Source: Poa pratensis (Eukaryota > Streptophyta > Magnoliopsida > Poales > Poaceae). From it: a stretch of 64,000 bases of DNA. Each line of letters begins with the position of its first letter. The first letter of the stretch is position 1. The stretch is taken from assembly GCA_947311845.1 (NCBI GenBank), contig CAMZMU010000096.1:20622288-20686287 (forward strand). The letters are read 5' to 3'. Made by a program: the position numbers and the translations under genes. This document shows positions 1-11,302 of this stretch, in pieces. Under the pieces are notes generated by a model. That model did no database searches and had not been told where the DNA came from. It saw nothing but the letters and a program-made list of their open reading frames with translations.

Positions 1-870
1 TTCGAGATCTCTCTATTCCTCTGGTCATTTTCACATCCTTTTGAGCAAAAATAAAGAGGATATGTTGAGCTACATTTTCACCAATCAATCTCTCTTTTAT
101 GTAAGGAAAATCTTTGCATCTAGATCATCTTGGAGTCATTGCTTCACCTCCTCCTTGTTCCTCTCTTCCCCGTCTCTCTAGATCATTAGTTGCCTTAGGT
201 GATTTGAGAGAGAGGGATTTGATCATTCTTGTCCTTATTTTGCATTTGTTGCATTGGTTTATTCATCTCTTCTCGCATCTCTCCATAGCATTCATTGGTC
301 TGGGTGTAAGATTTGTAAGAGGGGTATTTGAGCCCTCTTGTGTTCATGTCTTGTATTTGGTGCACTGCTTCGAGCCTTATATGTTGATTGAATCGAGTGA
401 AAATTTGAGAGCTTGCTACTCTTGGAGTCCACCACATTCTAGATTGAGAGCTTGCTACTCTTGGAGTCCACCACTTTCTAGATTGTTTGGTGGTCGTTGG
501 CTTTGTGACCTCTTTGTGAAGATTGTGAAGAGGGCCAAGTGTGTTGTGAAGTGATTATAGAGTTTACCATATCAGGGGTGGAGAATAAACTATCAATAGT
601 GAAAGAGCTCATACTTGGTGTCTTTGAGCTCAAGAAAGAAGAAAGCCAGATTCATGAGGGGTCTTTATGGGCTTGGTTGCCACACCCTCTCCCAATAGAG
701 ATTAGGACCCCGTAGATATTCGAATTCCACAGAATACGTCGGTTGTCTCTTGTGCCCTTTCCATTTCACATTTCATACTTGCACTATTGATATATATTGT
801 GTAAAGTTTGATTACTAGCTTGTTACTGTAACTGGCATATAAAAATAATAATGATATCGTTTAAAATTCA
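1..870. other. Unclassified repeat-like non-coding DNA
   Basis: No conserved protein is seen. The text (T-rich, with a short tandem repeat at 407-484 and a run reading like a transposon leader) resembles untranslated parts of large grass retroelements, but no LTR boundary, primer-binding site or terminal inverted repeat is visible and the left part is cut by the window edge. The 146-residue open frame at 114-554 has no recognisable domain and overlaps the tandem repeat, so it is probably not a gene. Confidence 0.3.
407..484. repeat. Two-copy 39-bp tandem repeat
   Basis: Two head-to-tail 39-bp units (407-445 and 446-484), each starting GAGAGCTTGCTACTCTTGG, differ at one base near the end (CCACATTC against CCACTTTC). 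They look like a recent local duplication inside repeat-like DNA. Confidence 0.9.
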
Positions 871-1699
871 AAACTCGGGTTGTAGCATCATTTTATAAGT
901 TTTTTTGCTAAATTTTAGAAGTAGATTTTGGAGTAGACTCCAAACATCCACACGCCTGAACCGTGAGGTAGTACATTGGATAAGATCTCGAGAACATGTG
1001 TTATATAAGTTGCAATATTCCGATCTACCATTGTCTGCAATATCAAATGTTTTTGTATGGTCTCATTGGTTAACTACACATCCACAATGATAGTGTTTTG
1101 GTAGTTTTAATATTTACAACGACTAATTGCAGTAGTTATTAGAGAAATTGGATGTCAAACGGTTTATATTATTTTTAACACAAAGTAACCCCATTTAGCA
1201 ACTTTTCATCTTGATTATCCCATTGTAGGAGTGCTTTGTTAGTTTTTAGCATTTCTAAGATTTTGGGAGCAATCTGCTATGTGGGTCCGTGGCAATATAT
1301 GTCGCGATTTCTCTCTTATTTTTATCTTGCACTAGAACTAGTTCGCCACCATTGATCCAAACCAGAGGGAGACACGCGTTGTGGCTGAGTCTCAATCGGT
1401 TCAGGGAAGCAAACTTGTTTGGGGACAGGGAAAAGGTAGGGGTTATAACGCGTATGTCCAGCCTTGGTCAGGGGAGGTGAACATGTGAGAACAAGGATAA
1501 AGAGCTATTACAAAAACTACGGCGAGCACGCTACGTGTATCTGACGACTTGAACCCATATACTAAGATTGATCACGATATTTTAGAAGGATAAAACTTTA
1601 TCCATATAAAATTCAGCTAAATCATGTAATTCGTTTAGAAATGTGAAAGTATAAGCGTATAAAGTATAGTTCGGACACGACGTTTTCGGTCACGTGTGT
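871..1699. other. Intergenic, nothing recognised
   Basis: AT-rich sequence with no conserved open frame, RNA gene or terminal-repeat structure that I can see. Confidence 0.5.
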
Positions 1700-2021
1700 G
1701 GATGCACCCGTTATGTAAAACATTTTTTATATGTTAAAAAAATTCAAATAAAATTTCGGATATGCATTGACATTTCTTGTTAGCACAAAAAGTTTCGTGA
1801 AGAAAAGACATTTTTTGTGAGCTGTGCAAAAAAGACAAAAAATAAATCACGTACAAAGTCATTTTGAAAGCACTGGATTTGTATTTTTTGCACAACACAT
1901 AAAAAAATGTTTTTTCTTCGTGAAGCTTTTTGTGCTAACATGAAATGTCATGATGTATATCCAAAACAAAATTGAATTTTTTTGATATTTTAAAAAATGG
2001 TTTTTCTAGCAGTGGGTGCAT
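1700..2021. mobile_element. Palindromic MITE-like element, about 320 bp
   Basis: The two halves are rough reverse complements of each other. The left end reads GGATGCACCC and the right end GGGTGCATC. Further in, CATTGACATTTCTTGTTAGC on the left is mirrored by GCTAACATGAAATGTCATGA on the right, and both arms carry a CACAAAAAG/CTTTTTGTG block. The centre is near 1860. There is no coding capacity. I cannot define a convincing TSD or assign a superfamily; a foldback or Mutator-like MITE is possible. Confidence 0.6.
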
Positions 2022-2601
2022 CTAATCCTATGAGCCGATATGGATTTCCGTTAAAGTTTGCTCTATTTTCACCAATGCTGACCTCAGAGGGTTTCTTCGT
2101 TTGCAAGTCAACGTACGTATGTGATTACTCAACCCTTAGAAAGTTCCTCTTAGAAAACTACATTTCTTTCGCCCAACACATTCTTTACCCAACTGGTACA
2201 ATACGTACATTTGGATACGCATCATGAAGTGAGGTATATTCATATGCGGTCAATTGCACAATGTGGCCAGAAGAATAGAAGATCCAGAAAGGTCAAGTTC
2301 CAAGATGTACTTACTTATAGCTAGCTAGGTAGCCAGCTGCGTTGAAGATTCTTTCCCAGAACAGTATTTTGTACAATGTGTCGAAGGCAAATGTGTATTT
2401 TTTTTACTACATCTAACTCTTTAGCAAAACTAATGCCACCTAGGTAAAACTATTTTCAAACCTAACCCCCCGAGGTTGGCGTAACAAGGTGGAGCCGAAC
2501 CTTTGCAGGTCAACGCCACCTGATTTTTTAGCCGAAAAAGGTTGACGCCAAGAACTATGGCGTCGAACACACTAGGCATCAATGCCAAAATATTTTTGCG
2601 T
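2022..2601. other. Intergenic, nothing recognised
   Basis: Unassigned AT-rich sequence, then a short stretch (about 2450-2570) with repeated GTTG(G/A)CG and CGCCA(A/C)C words in both orientations that is probably repeat-derived. No gene is supported. Confidence 0.4.
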
Positions 2602-4390
2602 ATCGGCGAGAAAACTCGCTCCCGTGCCGCACCCAGGCGGCACCGGGGCGCCACCCTCACGCCGCCACCAGGCACTCCCCTCCGTGCCATCCCCGCCGCT
2701 GCTGCCGCCGGCTTCCGGGCCGTGGCGGCGGCGGCGCTCCCCGCTGCCGCACAACCGGCACTGGGGGTGGTCCTCTCCTTCCTCGGCGCGGGCGGACGCT
2801 GGGCCCGACTGGGACGGCGATGGCGGGTCGTCGGCATAGGCACGCCGGAGCGGCGGCTCCGGGGGCGCAGGGCGCTGCTGCGGGTGGGGCGCGCCGGCCT
2901 GGCCTCGAGGGTGGCGGGTCGGCGACGCGGCTGTGCGGCGCGGGCGCGATGGGCCCGTCCCGGGCCGGATCTGGGCGCAGGTGGGCCCGACGGCGGGTTG
3001 CTCGCCAGGAGCGGTGCGGTGGCCGGAGCTCCTCCCGGGTTGGCGGCGCGCTGTCTTGGTGGCGGCGTCGTGCGGGGGAAGCGGGAGGCGTGCTGGTCCG
3101 TTGCGGCGCGTGGTTGTGGGTCGCTCCCGGCTCCGGATGTGCGTGCGGGCTGTGATTGGGGATGGAGGTGAGGTGCGACTGGTGCAGGGGTCGAAGGTGT
3201 GGAAGTTTTGGTGGTCGGCAACGAAGGAATGAAGCTCGCAAGCCCAGCTCCAGTGGTCTTGTTGATCTGCGGCCTCTTTTCGGGTTTGGAGGAGCTCCGG
3301 GCGAAAGCCCTGCACTGACCACGGTCGGTGCCGGCGACAATGGCGCTTTGGGCGTCATCTTCCTCCTTGGAGGTGTCGTCGTGGACTCCTTTTTTCTCTC
3401 CGAAAAAGGTTCGGGTTCTCCGGGTGAAAACCTAGGCTCCGGCTGCTCGGAGCGGACGACGACGACGTATCCGTCGCTTCCCCCTTGGGGGCATCGTCTT
3501 GGAGAACCAGCTGGTGTCTTTTGCGTGGAGCTCCTTTTACGCCAAGGTTTTGTGGGAGGTGGCGGCGTGGGTGTCGAGGCTGGTGTGGCGGCAGCAACTG
3601 CGGCTGTCCTTTAGGCCGGGGCGGCGGCCCCGGATGTTGGTACGACGTCCGTGGTCTGCGAGTAGCTCTCCTTGGGCAGCTTGGGCTGCGGGTGGCTGCT
3701 TCGTGCGGCGTCGTGGCTCGGTGGCGAGCGGTGCTATGTCGGGACGGCGGTCCCGGAAGGGGGTGCTGGCGGCGAGGCTGTCGGGGCTGCTGGGGCAGCG
3801 GCAGCAGCGGTTGCCTTTTAGGCCGGGGCGGCGGCCCCGGATGTTGGTACGGCGGCCGTGGTCTGCGAGCGGCTTACCTGGTGCAGCTTGGACTGTGGGT
3901 GGCCGAGTCGTGCGGCGTCGTGGCCCGGGTGTGGGCGGTGGCATGTCGGGGCGGCGGCCCCGGAAGGTGGTGCAGGTGGTTTGCGCAGGGCGTGACGGAG
4001 GGTTGGATGTCGGGGCAGCGGCTCCGAGTTTTTCTGCTTCATCGAGGGCGTTCCTCCTTGGTTCGTGTGGGCGACAAGGCTGCTCTCGGTGCTGTTCGTC
4101 GTCGGGGCTCCCCGGTGGTGGCCGCTTTCATCTACGACGGAGTGTCCCGTGCCTGCTCCTCCCATAGCAGTTGCGGATTCTCCTCTCCGGCAAGGGTGGA
4201 TGGTTGGCCGGCTGGCCGTGGAGTGGGTGTTGTGTGGGCTTTGCCCCGTGGCGTTCTTTGTTGCTGCTGTTGGTGTCTGTTGTTTGGTTTTCGCCCGGTT
4301 TCTTCCACTAATAAACCGGGCACCTTCTGCTTAATTAAAATAAGGGACAAAGCTTTTGCCTCTCGTTTCAAAAAAAAAAAAAAAAAAAAA
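2602..4390 (+). mobile_element. GC-rich poly(A)-terminated retroposon (non-LTR type)
   Basis: A strongly GC-rich block ends with an AT-rich 3' segment (CTAATAAACCGGGC near 4308) and an A-run of about 21 bases (4370-4390), as expected of a reverse-transcribed LINE- or SINE-like insertion on the plus strand. A possible 6-bp TSD, TTGCGT, lies at 2596-2601 and 4391-4396; this is short and could be chance, so the 5' boundary is weak. Long open frames run on both strands because of the high GC content. None shows a reverse transcriptase motif, so the element would be non-autonomous or 5'-truncated. Confidence 0.5.
3583..3990. repeat. Two-copy tandem repeat of about 207 bp in the GC-rich retroposon
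   Basis: The anchor AGGCCGGGGCGGCGGCCCCG occurs at 3613 and 3820, 207 bp apart. It is followed in both copies by GATGTTGGTACG, CCGTGGTCTGCGAG, GTGCGGCGTCGTGGC and ATGTCGGG(A/G)CGGCGG blocks. The copies have diverged by several substitutions. Confidence 0.8.
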
Positions 4391-6308
4391 TTGCGTCTAA
4401 CTTCACATATTCGGCTTCATTATTATTGGCGAAGGGCTGGATATATCGATTGATACTTCGTCGAAGGGCCAGATTCAGTTAAAAATACGGAAAATTACAG
4501 CCTCGAACATTCCTTCACCGGGTATAATTTTCTGGCGACACGCACACTATTGTCCGCAGAAGCGGTAGCATCCAGCTACAGCCCACAGACCGGGACGGGA
4601 CACCTTCACGGGCTTCACCGGCATCATTGAGCAATTCCGCATCACCACCTCGATCGCTGATACTTCGCACACTTGGCCAGTTCCAGTTTCCGATATAGTT
4701 CCCGACCTCACCACTCCATGTTCATCGCTTCGATTATTTGCACTGGACACACGCGTACAAGATAGATCAGACAATAAACATCTCTCTGTTCAAACGTGCT
4801 GAGGTAGACGATAGGCCATGCGTATACAGACGCAGTGGCGGACCCCCTGACCTGGTGCAGCATGCAATGGGATAATTGCTGTTTTTAGAGTGGAATTGTG
4901 TGATGTGATACTAAAATATTAGCTTGGCCAACCTCTTGAAAGAAAAAATTACCTCCACTGTCCCCCTAGAGTTTATCCTGCTAAGACATAGGTAGACTCG
5001 ATTCTAAGAAAACCAAATGTGCTGCAATGTTTAGAATCAACTTTGTGGGGCCACGAGATAGTAAGAAATATAGACCACTTTAGATGATAGGAAGGGGAGA
5101 TAACAAGAGATAAATGACAAAAAAAATGAAACATATTAAAATAAAAAAAATAAGCGCCTCATTATCTTACTAGAACTGATATAGAAATTTGTTAGTTAGT
5201 ACCAAAATTCGCCATAGAAAGTTGTTCTTACCACAAATGATTTTAGAACATCAAAAGTTCATCTACCCCATGGGCACCAATTGTCACGACCACGGCGCGA
5301 CGCTGTCGGGCCCGACGCGTGTTATCTTCGACTTGTCCGAATCATGCGCTTATTCTTAGTTTAATCTCGGCATTAATCACTAACACCGATGCTAATGACG
5401 TTAAGCACGCCCCCACTTGCTGGCAGTAAACCCAGAAGGATACTCGATCCTCTCCTACTGCATTCTTTTCACACAACTCGTGCGTAGCGTACATATTGGA
5501 TACGTATCGTATATCCATAGGCTCATTTGATCAGCATGTCTGACCGGAAGATTCAGATTTTCCATGCCCGATGGTGTATGGATTGCAGACAAACGAAGGC
5601 CAAGCTCCGGAAGCCCTTAAATTCAAAACAATTAAAATCATATTTACAAGTTTCACAATATTATGAAAAACGTTCTCGGTGCAGGTAATGATGTATCCTA
5701 TAAGCATGTGAAATTATGGCTATTCCACGCTACATAAAAATAACGAGATCTGACAAATTTTATAGTTTAAAAATGTGCATTGTTCGATATACTCACATCC
5801 GTGCTATGCTATTTTTGTGCAAACTAGAATGCAAAGTATGTTGCACTCATAATTTTGCACGCTTGTAGTAGTATACACTATTGACCAATTCAAACCTTTT
5901 TTAATACTTTTTCAAATTTTAAAATATGAATTTCGATTTTTTTTGAAATAAAGGGTTCATTGGCCTTCATTTAAAGTTTCCGAAGGTGCAGTGTGTTATA
6001 CACGACAAGTAATAAAACGATTCACGAAAGTAAGATTAACACACGGGGATACGAGATTTGAGCGTGAAAAATGTTTCCAAGGAGGAAGACTGGAAGAGAA
6101 AACACCACAGGCACCAGACAACAAAAATTCACTATATCGGGATAGGTTACAACCCCGGGTTTTACAACTTGTGACTTATACCAACCGACGGCTTACAAGA
6201 TATACTTATAGTGGTGATGAGCAAATCCAAATCGGTAACGATCCGTACCACGAGGAGCTTCGCCACCCCCGCACCCCCCAAGCGTCCCTGGCAGGGCAAA
6301 ACGGGATG
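4391..6308. other. Intergenic, no gene recognised
   Basis: Mostly AT-rich. The only structure noted is a block at about 4525-4660 that is a diverged copy of 6751-6880: both share AATTTTCTGGCGAC, a CAGAAG..GTAGCAT segment and a CATCAT..TTGAG..ATTCC segment. No coding frame is conserved between the copies. Confidence 0.5.
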
Positions 6309-6316
6309 GGCTCAAG

Positions 6317-6461
6317 CAGTGGCGGAGCCGGCCAAAAAATCATGTGGGGTCAGAGAGCCTAGGTGGCCAGGATATATACGTAAATATGAATATATTGAAG
6401 GAGTTTTCAGAAAAGCTGTGGGGTCAGCCGACCCCACGGCTAACATGTAGCTCCGCCACTG
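6317..6461. mobile_element. hAT-type MITE, 145 bp
   Basis: Perfect 12-bp terminal inverted repeats CAGTGGCGGAGC and GCTCCGCCACTG bound the element. The flanks are an 8-bp TSD with one mismatch, GGCTCAAG (6309-6316) and GGCTGAAG (6462-6469), as expected for the hAT superfamily. The interior has no transposase. It contains GTGGGGTCAG facing GTGGGGTCAGCCGACCCCAC, which can fold. Confidence 0.9.
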
Positions 6462-6640
6462 GGCTGAAGCCTCCGGCGACAGGTCCCCACTTCGTTCCGA
6501 AAGAAGTTAGTATTTATCTTAGTTAAATTTGGATCACAATAAAACGACACAGTGCATATATATGTGTGCACTGTGCACATATATTGCATAGTAGATGGTG
6601 CAAGTTAGCTAGCAGCGTTGAACCTGTAAAAAAGAAAGTA

Positions 6641-6718
6641 CTCCCTCCGTTTTATAATTCTTGTCATGATTTTAGTCTAAATTTAAATTAGAACAACAAC
6701 AAAAATTCTGAAACAGAG
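6641..6718. mobile_element. Decayed Stowaway MITE
   Basis: It begins with TA followed by CTCCCTCCGTTTTATAATTC, the typical Stowaway (Tc1/Mariner MITE) terminus, and ends in a matching but incomplete CTGAAACAGAG. The final GGAG-TA is missing. A 10-bp direct repeat TAGCAGCGTT flanks it at 6610-6619 and 6720-6729. Confidence 0.7.
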
Positions 6719-6721
6719 TTA

Positions 6722-7846
6722 GCAGCGTTTTCTTGCCCTCCGGCCGGAGAGAATTTTCTGGCGACCCGTGCACTGATCTGTACAGAAGTAGCCGTAGCAT
6801 TCATGCAACTGCCGCACGCACCAAGCCTGGACCCTCTTCACATGCGACGCATGCATCATCGTTGAGTTCCATACAGTCTATTACCCTTATCCAGCACAGT
6901 TCTCCCCCTTATCGCTCTCCTGTGCATCCCCTGCACAGCTGCGTGCGTACGTGCAAGCTCCGACAATGGACAGCTCGTCGGAGAGACCTCTCATCAGAAG
7001 ATCTCATCAGAAAATCGACCACACAGCCTGGGAGGCCAGAGAATATCTCATCAGAAGATCGACCACACAGCCTGCACTGCTTGCTTGACACCGACAGACC
7101 TATCTATGCTCGACCTTTCTGCCGAGCTTCGTTCGTTTGCACTGTTCGCCGGACAGACCACATCAATATCTCTCTACATCTATCTGTCTGTCCAAGATCT
7201 TTCTCTTCTTCTGGAAAGTGGAAATCTATCGCTAAAATAAAGAAATCTTAGTATCTCCTCGACGATTTCCCCGTGAGCTTCAGTGATGCCATCGAGAAAC
7301 CAAGCTCAATTTAGCCTCTTAAAAAAAAGAGTAACCAGCTCAGCGCTCTCTCTGGAACACTAGCGACTGCCGGTGCAAGCAAAGGAGCCAATCAATCAAC
7401 AGCCTATTACTTACAAACAATAATGTGCTCGGATCCCAAAGGACCATGTAGTGAGACCCCGTGGCACAGAACGAGGCGATACGATAACATATGAAATGTG
7501 CTACAGAACAGTTCTCCGGCCGGATCGAGGTGATTCAGGGAGCTTTTCCCCCATGTGATCGATGCGTTGCCAGAATTGGCGACGAAGGCACCAAGGGATA
7601 ACGATTTGGCGTTGCAGATATCTTTTCGAGATGCATGATCGATCGATCGATCGAGAAGCGCCGGCCGGCTTATTTCCCGCTGCCTCAAACACGAGAAGCT
7701 AGCATATGAAACTAGACGGAATGGAATATATCACTTTCGGGAAGACCTCGAGTAGCCCGCGCGTGCGTGCTCCTCGACCTCCATCCTGAAACGGAGGGGG
7801 TTGCAGAGTCAACGATATGATCCATTGAGGGCCATGCAATGCGTGA
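6722..7846. other. Intergenic, no gene recognised
   Basis: Contains the second copy (about 6751-6880) of the duplicated block described at 4525-4660, and an imperfect short repeat of TCATCAGAAGATC words at 6990-7060. Open frames here (172 residues at 6733-7251, 93 residues minus at 7407-7688) are low-complexity and match nothing I know. Confidence 0.4.
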
Positions 7847-7849
7847 TTA

Positions 7850-8388
7850 GACTAGTCACAATGGGAGTAACTTAGACTAGTCACAATGGGGAGTAACTTA
7901 GACTAGTAACATGTATATGTTACTACTCCAAGTTACTACCTCCATAGTGGGGAGTAACATGTGTGTAGTGTCATATTTAATAGGTTATACACTCATCTTG
8001 CCTTGAAATGTGTGATGTTATGGTAACATAGCTAGTTACCACAACCATCTCTCTCCTCATTAATTACCCGCCACATCAGATTTTTTGCCTATGTGGCACT
8101 GATGTTACTCCTATGTTACTCCCCATTGTGACTAGTCTTAGCTAGTAACATCATACATCTCAATACCATTTTGCTTATGTGGCATGTAGTTAATGAGGAG
8201 AGAGGTGTTTGGAGTAACTTAGCTAGTTACCGTAACATCACACTTATCAAGACAATATGAGTCTATAGTGCAATAAATAAGATCTTATATGACACCACAA
8301 TTATGTTACTCCCCATTGTGAAGGTGGTAACATAGACTAGTAACATCACCATGTTACTACTCTATGTTACTCCCCATTGTGACTAGTC
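7850..8388. mobile_element. Composite Tourist-like (PIF/Harbinger) MITE
   Basis: The outer ends GACTAGTCACAATGGG and CCCATTGTGACTAGTC are inverted repeats flanked by the 3-bp TSD TTA (7847-7849 and 8389-8391), typical of Tourist/PIF-Harbinger. Further termini occur inside: a second left end at about 7874, right ends at about 8112-8138, and a GTTACTCCCCATTGTGA end at about 8306-8321. The block therefore looks like two or more copies inserted into or fused with one another. No coding sequence is present. Confidence 0.85.
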
Positions 8389-8540
8389 TTAGGAAAGTCC
8401 GTTATACCTGAGTCGCTCAGCGGAATTAGTGTTAGTACTCCGACGGCGAGAAGCCGGCCGTTCACACACTGATGGTCCCGTGGCTAGCAACCTATTTTTG
8501 TACCAAGCTGAACATAGTAAAAACTTAGAAGAATACATAA

Positions 8541-8850
8541 GCTTGACCTCTGCCTCAAAAACTCAAATGAGGGTGGAGATTTATTTGGTGGTCCAGGAGG
8601 AATGTTCACCACAAAGAGCATTTAGTATGACCGGTGATTAGATAAACAAGTGGTTTGCATGTACCTTTTCTGCCATTGTGGACGGCCTGAATATCACAAA
8701 TGCTTATATAGAAGTTTATATAAGCTTGACCTGTGTCTCACAAAACTCAAAGGAGGGTGGAGATCTGTTTGGTGGTCCAGAAGGACTGTTCACCACAAGA
8801 GCATGCATTTAGTATGACTAATGAAGTAATGATTAGATAAACAAGTAGTT
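8541..8850. repeat. Two-copy direct repeat, 183-bp spacing
   Basis: The block GCTTGACCT..CTC..AAACTCAAA..GAGGGTGGAGAT..TTTGGTGGTCCAG at 8541-8655 recurs at 8724-8850, including GTTCACCACAA..GAGCAT..TTTAGTATGAC and GATTAGATAAACAAGT. The copies differ by several substitutions and small indels. No function is evident. Confidence 0.85.
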
Positions 8851-9948
8851 GTGTATTTGTCTATTGTTTACCTTGCCTAAAAATATCAAAAATGGATGTC
8901 GTTTTGGACATATGTCTTAAGTCAATATTTTTAATGTTGACTATAAATATTGTCTCTAATATTTTGATTGAGAACTCATAAACCATATGTTTAGATTTGG
9001 CTAGATAATATTTTCTTGTGTTTTAAAGATAGGCTATAGTAAAAATAGTGGTCAAGTGTAAATCTTAAAGACTGTGCCAATGTCCAAAGCACCATCAATT
9101 TGTGATATGGACGGACTAGTAGAAAACAAAGGAGGGACTGGACACTAAGAAAAATGTTCATCTATGTCAGATAAATTGTTCACATAACTTTTAGTAATTT
9201 GAGAGCTTATGTACCGTCGAAGAAAAAAGTGTGTGTGTTTTCCGTGCATGCAGAATAATTTGTTCGCCGATTTTTTTTCTCATTTAATTATGTATATGAA
9301 AAAAATCACGCAACTTGTCAAAATTGTCTCACATTCATGAACACAAAGTGATAATCTCCCATTTGTTAAATTTTGATATTTTATTCAAGAAAAAAATGGT
9401 CACACCAAATATAGCTAGCTAGACAGGTGTGCAAAAAAATCCATTGCCTGAACATTTTGTACAATAACGTCCATAAATTTGTATGTGTGAAACACTTGCG
9501 CAGGTAAAAATAAACAAAGTGTGAGAAGGTAAAAAAGCAAAGGAAAGTAATCTGGAAATATCAATAAGAGAAAATAAAAATTAAGTTAATTATGAAAGAT
9601 ACAAATACACATAAAAAAGGAAAAATGTAAACTAAATGGGCCGACCCGTTTTGGGGAGAAGGTATGGTTCGTTCTACGCTGGAGCCACATACGTACACCC
9701 TTCGCCACCTTGGGCCACCAATTGGCCTAGAGCAGTTTTTTTCCCGGTTTCTTCTTTCTACGTTTTTTATTTTCTTCTTCTTCTTTTTGTTCATTTGTGC
9801 GTATTTGTTTTCTAAATGTAGGTTTCCATGTCTTTCATGAAAATAAAAGTTTGGAGTTATTATTAAATAAAATCATACTTGTTAGGCATTTAGAAAACAT
9901 GAACGAATGTGAGGAATATATGGTGTGCATAGAGCACGATTTCGGCAA

Positions 9949-10013
9949 TTCATGATAGATGATACGCACCTATCATGAAAATAACAACACCCCCCCCCCC
10001 CCCCCCCCCCTCC
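9949..10013. repeat. Palindrome TCATGATAG/CTATCATGA next to a 21-base C tract
   Basis: TCATGATAG and CTATCATGA are about 10 bases apart and form a short hairpin. A C run of 21 bases at 9990-10010 follows, then TCCC. The length of the tract may be uncertain because homopolymers are poorly resolved here. Confidence 0.7.
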
Positions 10014-10319
10014 CAAATATGGTGTAGATGGTTCCCATCTACCACGGAAGATGGAACCAATCGTGATAAATGCCATTTTTTTTAGTGATCCCTTGTTGAT
10101 AGTATGAGAAACTAAACCAAAACGAAAAATGTCGGCTTTCCGCTCTTTCCTCTTATAAACTTTGAGGATCCACCTATCCATTTCCTTCTTCTTCGAATGA
10201 ATCTAGAGTACTCAAGCAAATGGCTAGACACCATAATATTGTCATTAAACACCAAAACACACTTAGCAGAGAAATGCTCTTTTAACATTGGCGAGGGCAC
10301 ACCATTTTCGTTTTGACGT

Positions 10320-10470
10320 TTGATGCCCATTTCAGTGTCGGTATTTTCCCGCCCATTTCAGTGTCAGTATTTTCCCGCCCTTTTTTGGGTATTCAAGCCC
10401 AATTTTCATGGCAGGTCGTTCAATCCACTCCCCATCCTATTCTTTGTTGATATTGTTTTTAAATTTTTAT
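10320..10470 (+). repeat. Interspersed repeat piece related to 30950-31230
   Basis: Shares GTATTTTCCCGCCC-like words, a CCCAATTTTCA segment and TTTTTAAATTTTTATCTA-like sequence with the stretch at 30950-31230 in the same order. Both may be relics of one unclassified repeat family. It has no coding capacity. Confidence 0.5.
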
Positions 10471-11302
10471 CTAACATTGCTCTTTACTTATTTGTTCCCA
10501 AAGATTCATGAATAACTCTGTTATAGCAATGCATGCGGTTACTATGGGTTTTCCTATCCGTGTTCTCGGGCTATAGAACACCGTTTTAGATTTGCGGCAA
10601 GAGTTCCGGATCCAACGTGTTCTTATTAAAAGGTTATGGGATTGATGCATGCATGTCAAAGCCGTATATTTTTCAGTATGGGAAGCAGTACAAGCTATAC
10701 TGGCTCGTTGATTGAAATGTTCAAGTAGATAGACATTGATCTCTATCACGTTGCTTTGCGTGTATAAGCTAGCAAATATATAGTTGCATGGACCCATTGG
10801 CCCATGAGCTATTAACTTAAACTTTAAAAGGTTATCATGTTGAGCGGAAAAACAAAAATAAAACATGAATAGAAAAAACCGCCAGAAAATAAAATAAGGG
10901 CCTGACCCGCATCACAGGGGTTCATGCGTCATCACCGAATTAAACTTTTCAGACAACATGGAGATGAGCGGACTAAACCTATCGGTATATAAAAGGATCT
11001 CAAGATCTTTCTCACGCGTCGGTGTATAAACAGGTCACCGGCGAGTTGCGACTAAATTTCCCACCCTCCTGGCCACTGCCCTCTCAAATCATAGACTTAG
11101 GATCAGATTCGACCCCCTTGCCCTCTCTCTCATTTCCATGAAGCGTACGTGAGTCAGCGGTCTTTGGATCCCAACTTGATGTCCATGCTTGCAACCACTA
11201 TCTAGGGCCCGTCCAGATAAAACTTGGACCTCGGGCGAACTGATCTTAATACAAGTTATACAGAACTTTCATATTTATTTTTAGCATTCTACTCCTTTCA
11301 TC

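Larger units (their letters stand above)
8851..11297. other. Intergenic, no gene recognised
   Basis: AT-rich sequence without a conserved open frame. It holds a 21-base C tract (9990-10010) beside a small palindrome, and a repeat piece (10320-10470) related to 30950-31230. Nothing else is supported up to the copia insertion site. Confidence 0.45.

Noticed and set aside
2430..4453. Long overlapping open frames on both strands (up to 322 residues) in the GC-rich block
   Set aside because: Low-complexity Arg/Pro/Gly/Ala-rich translations in several frames at once are expected from high GC content. No conserved domain was recognised and the block ends in poly(A) like a retroposon.
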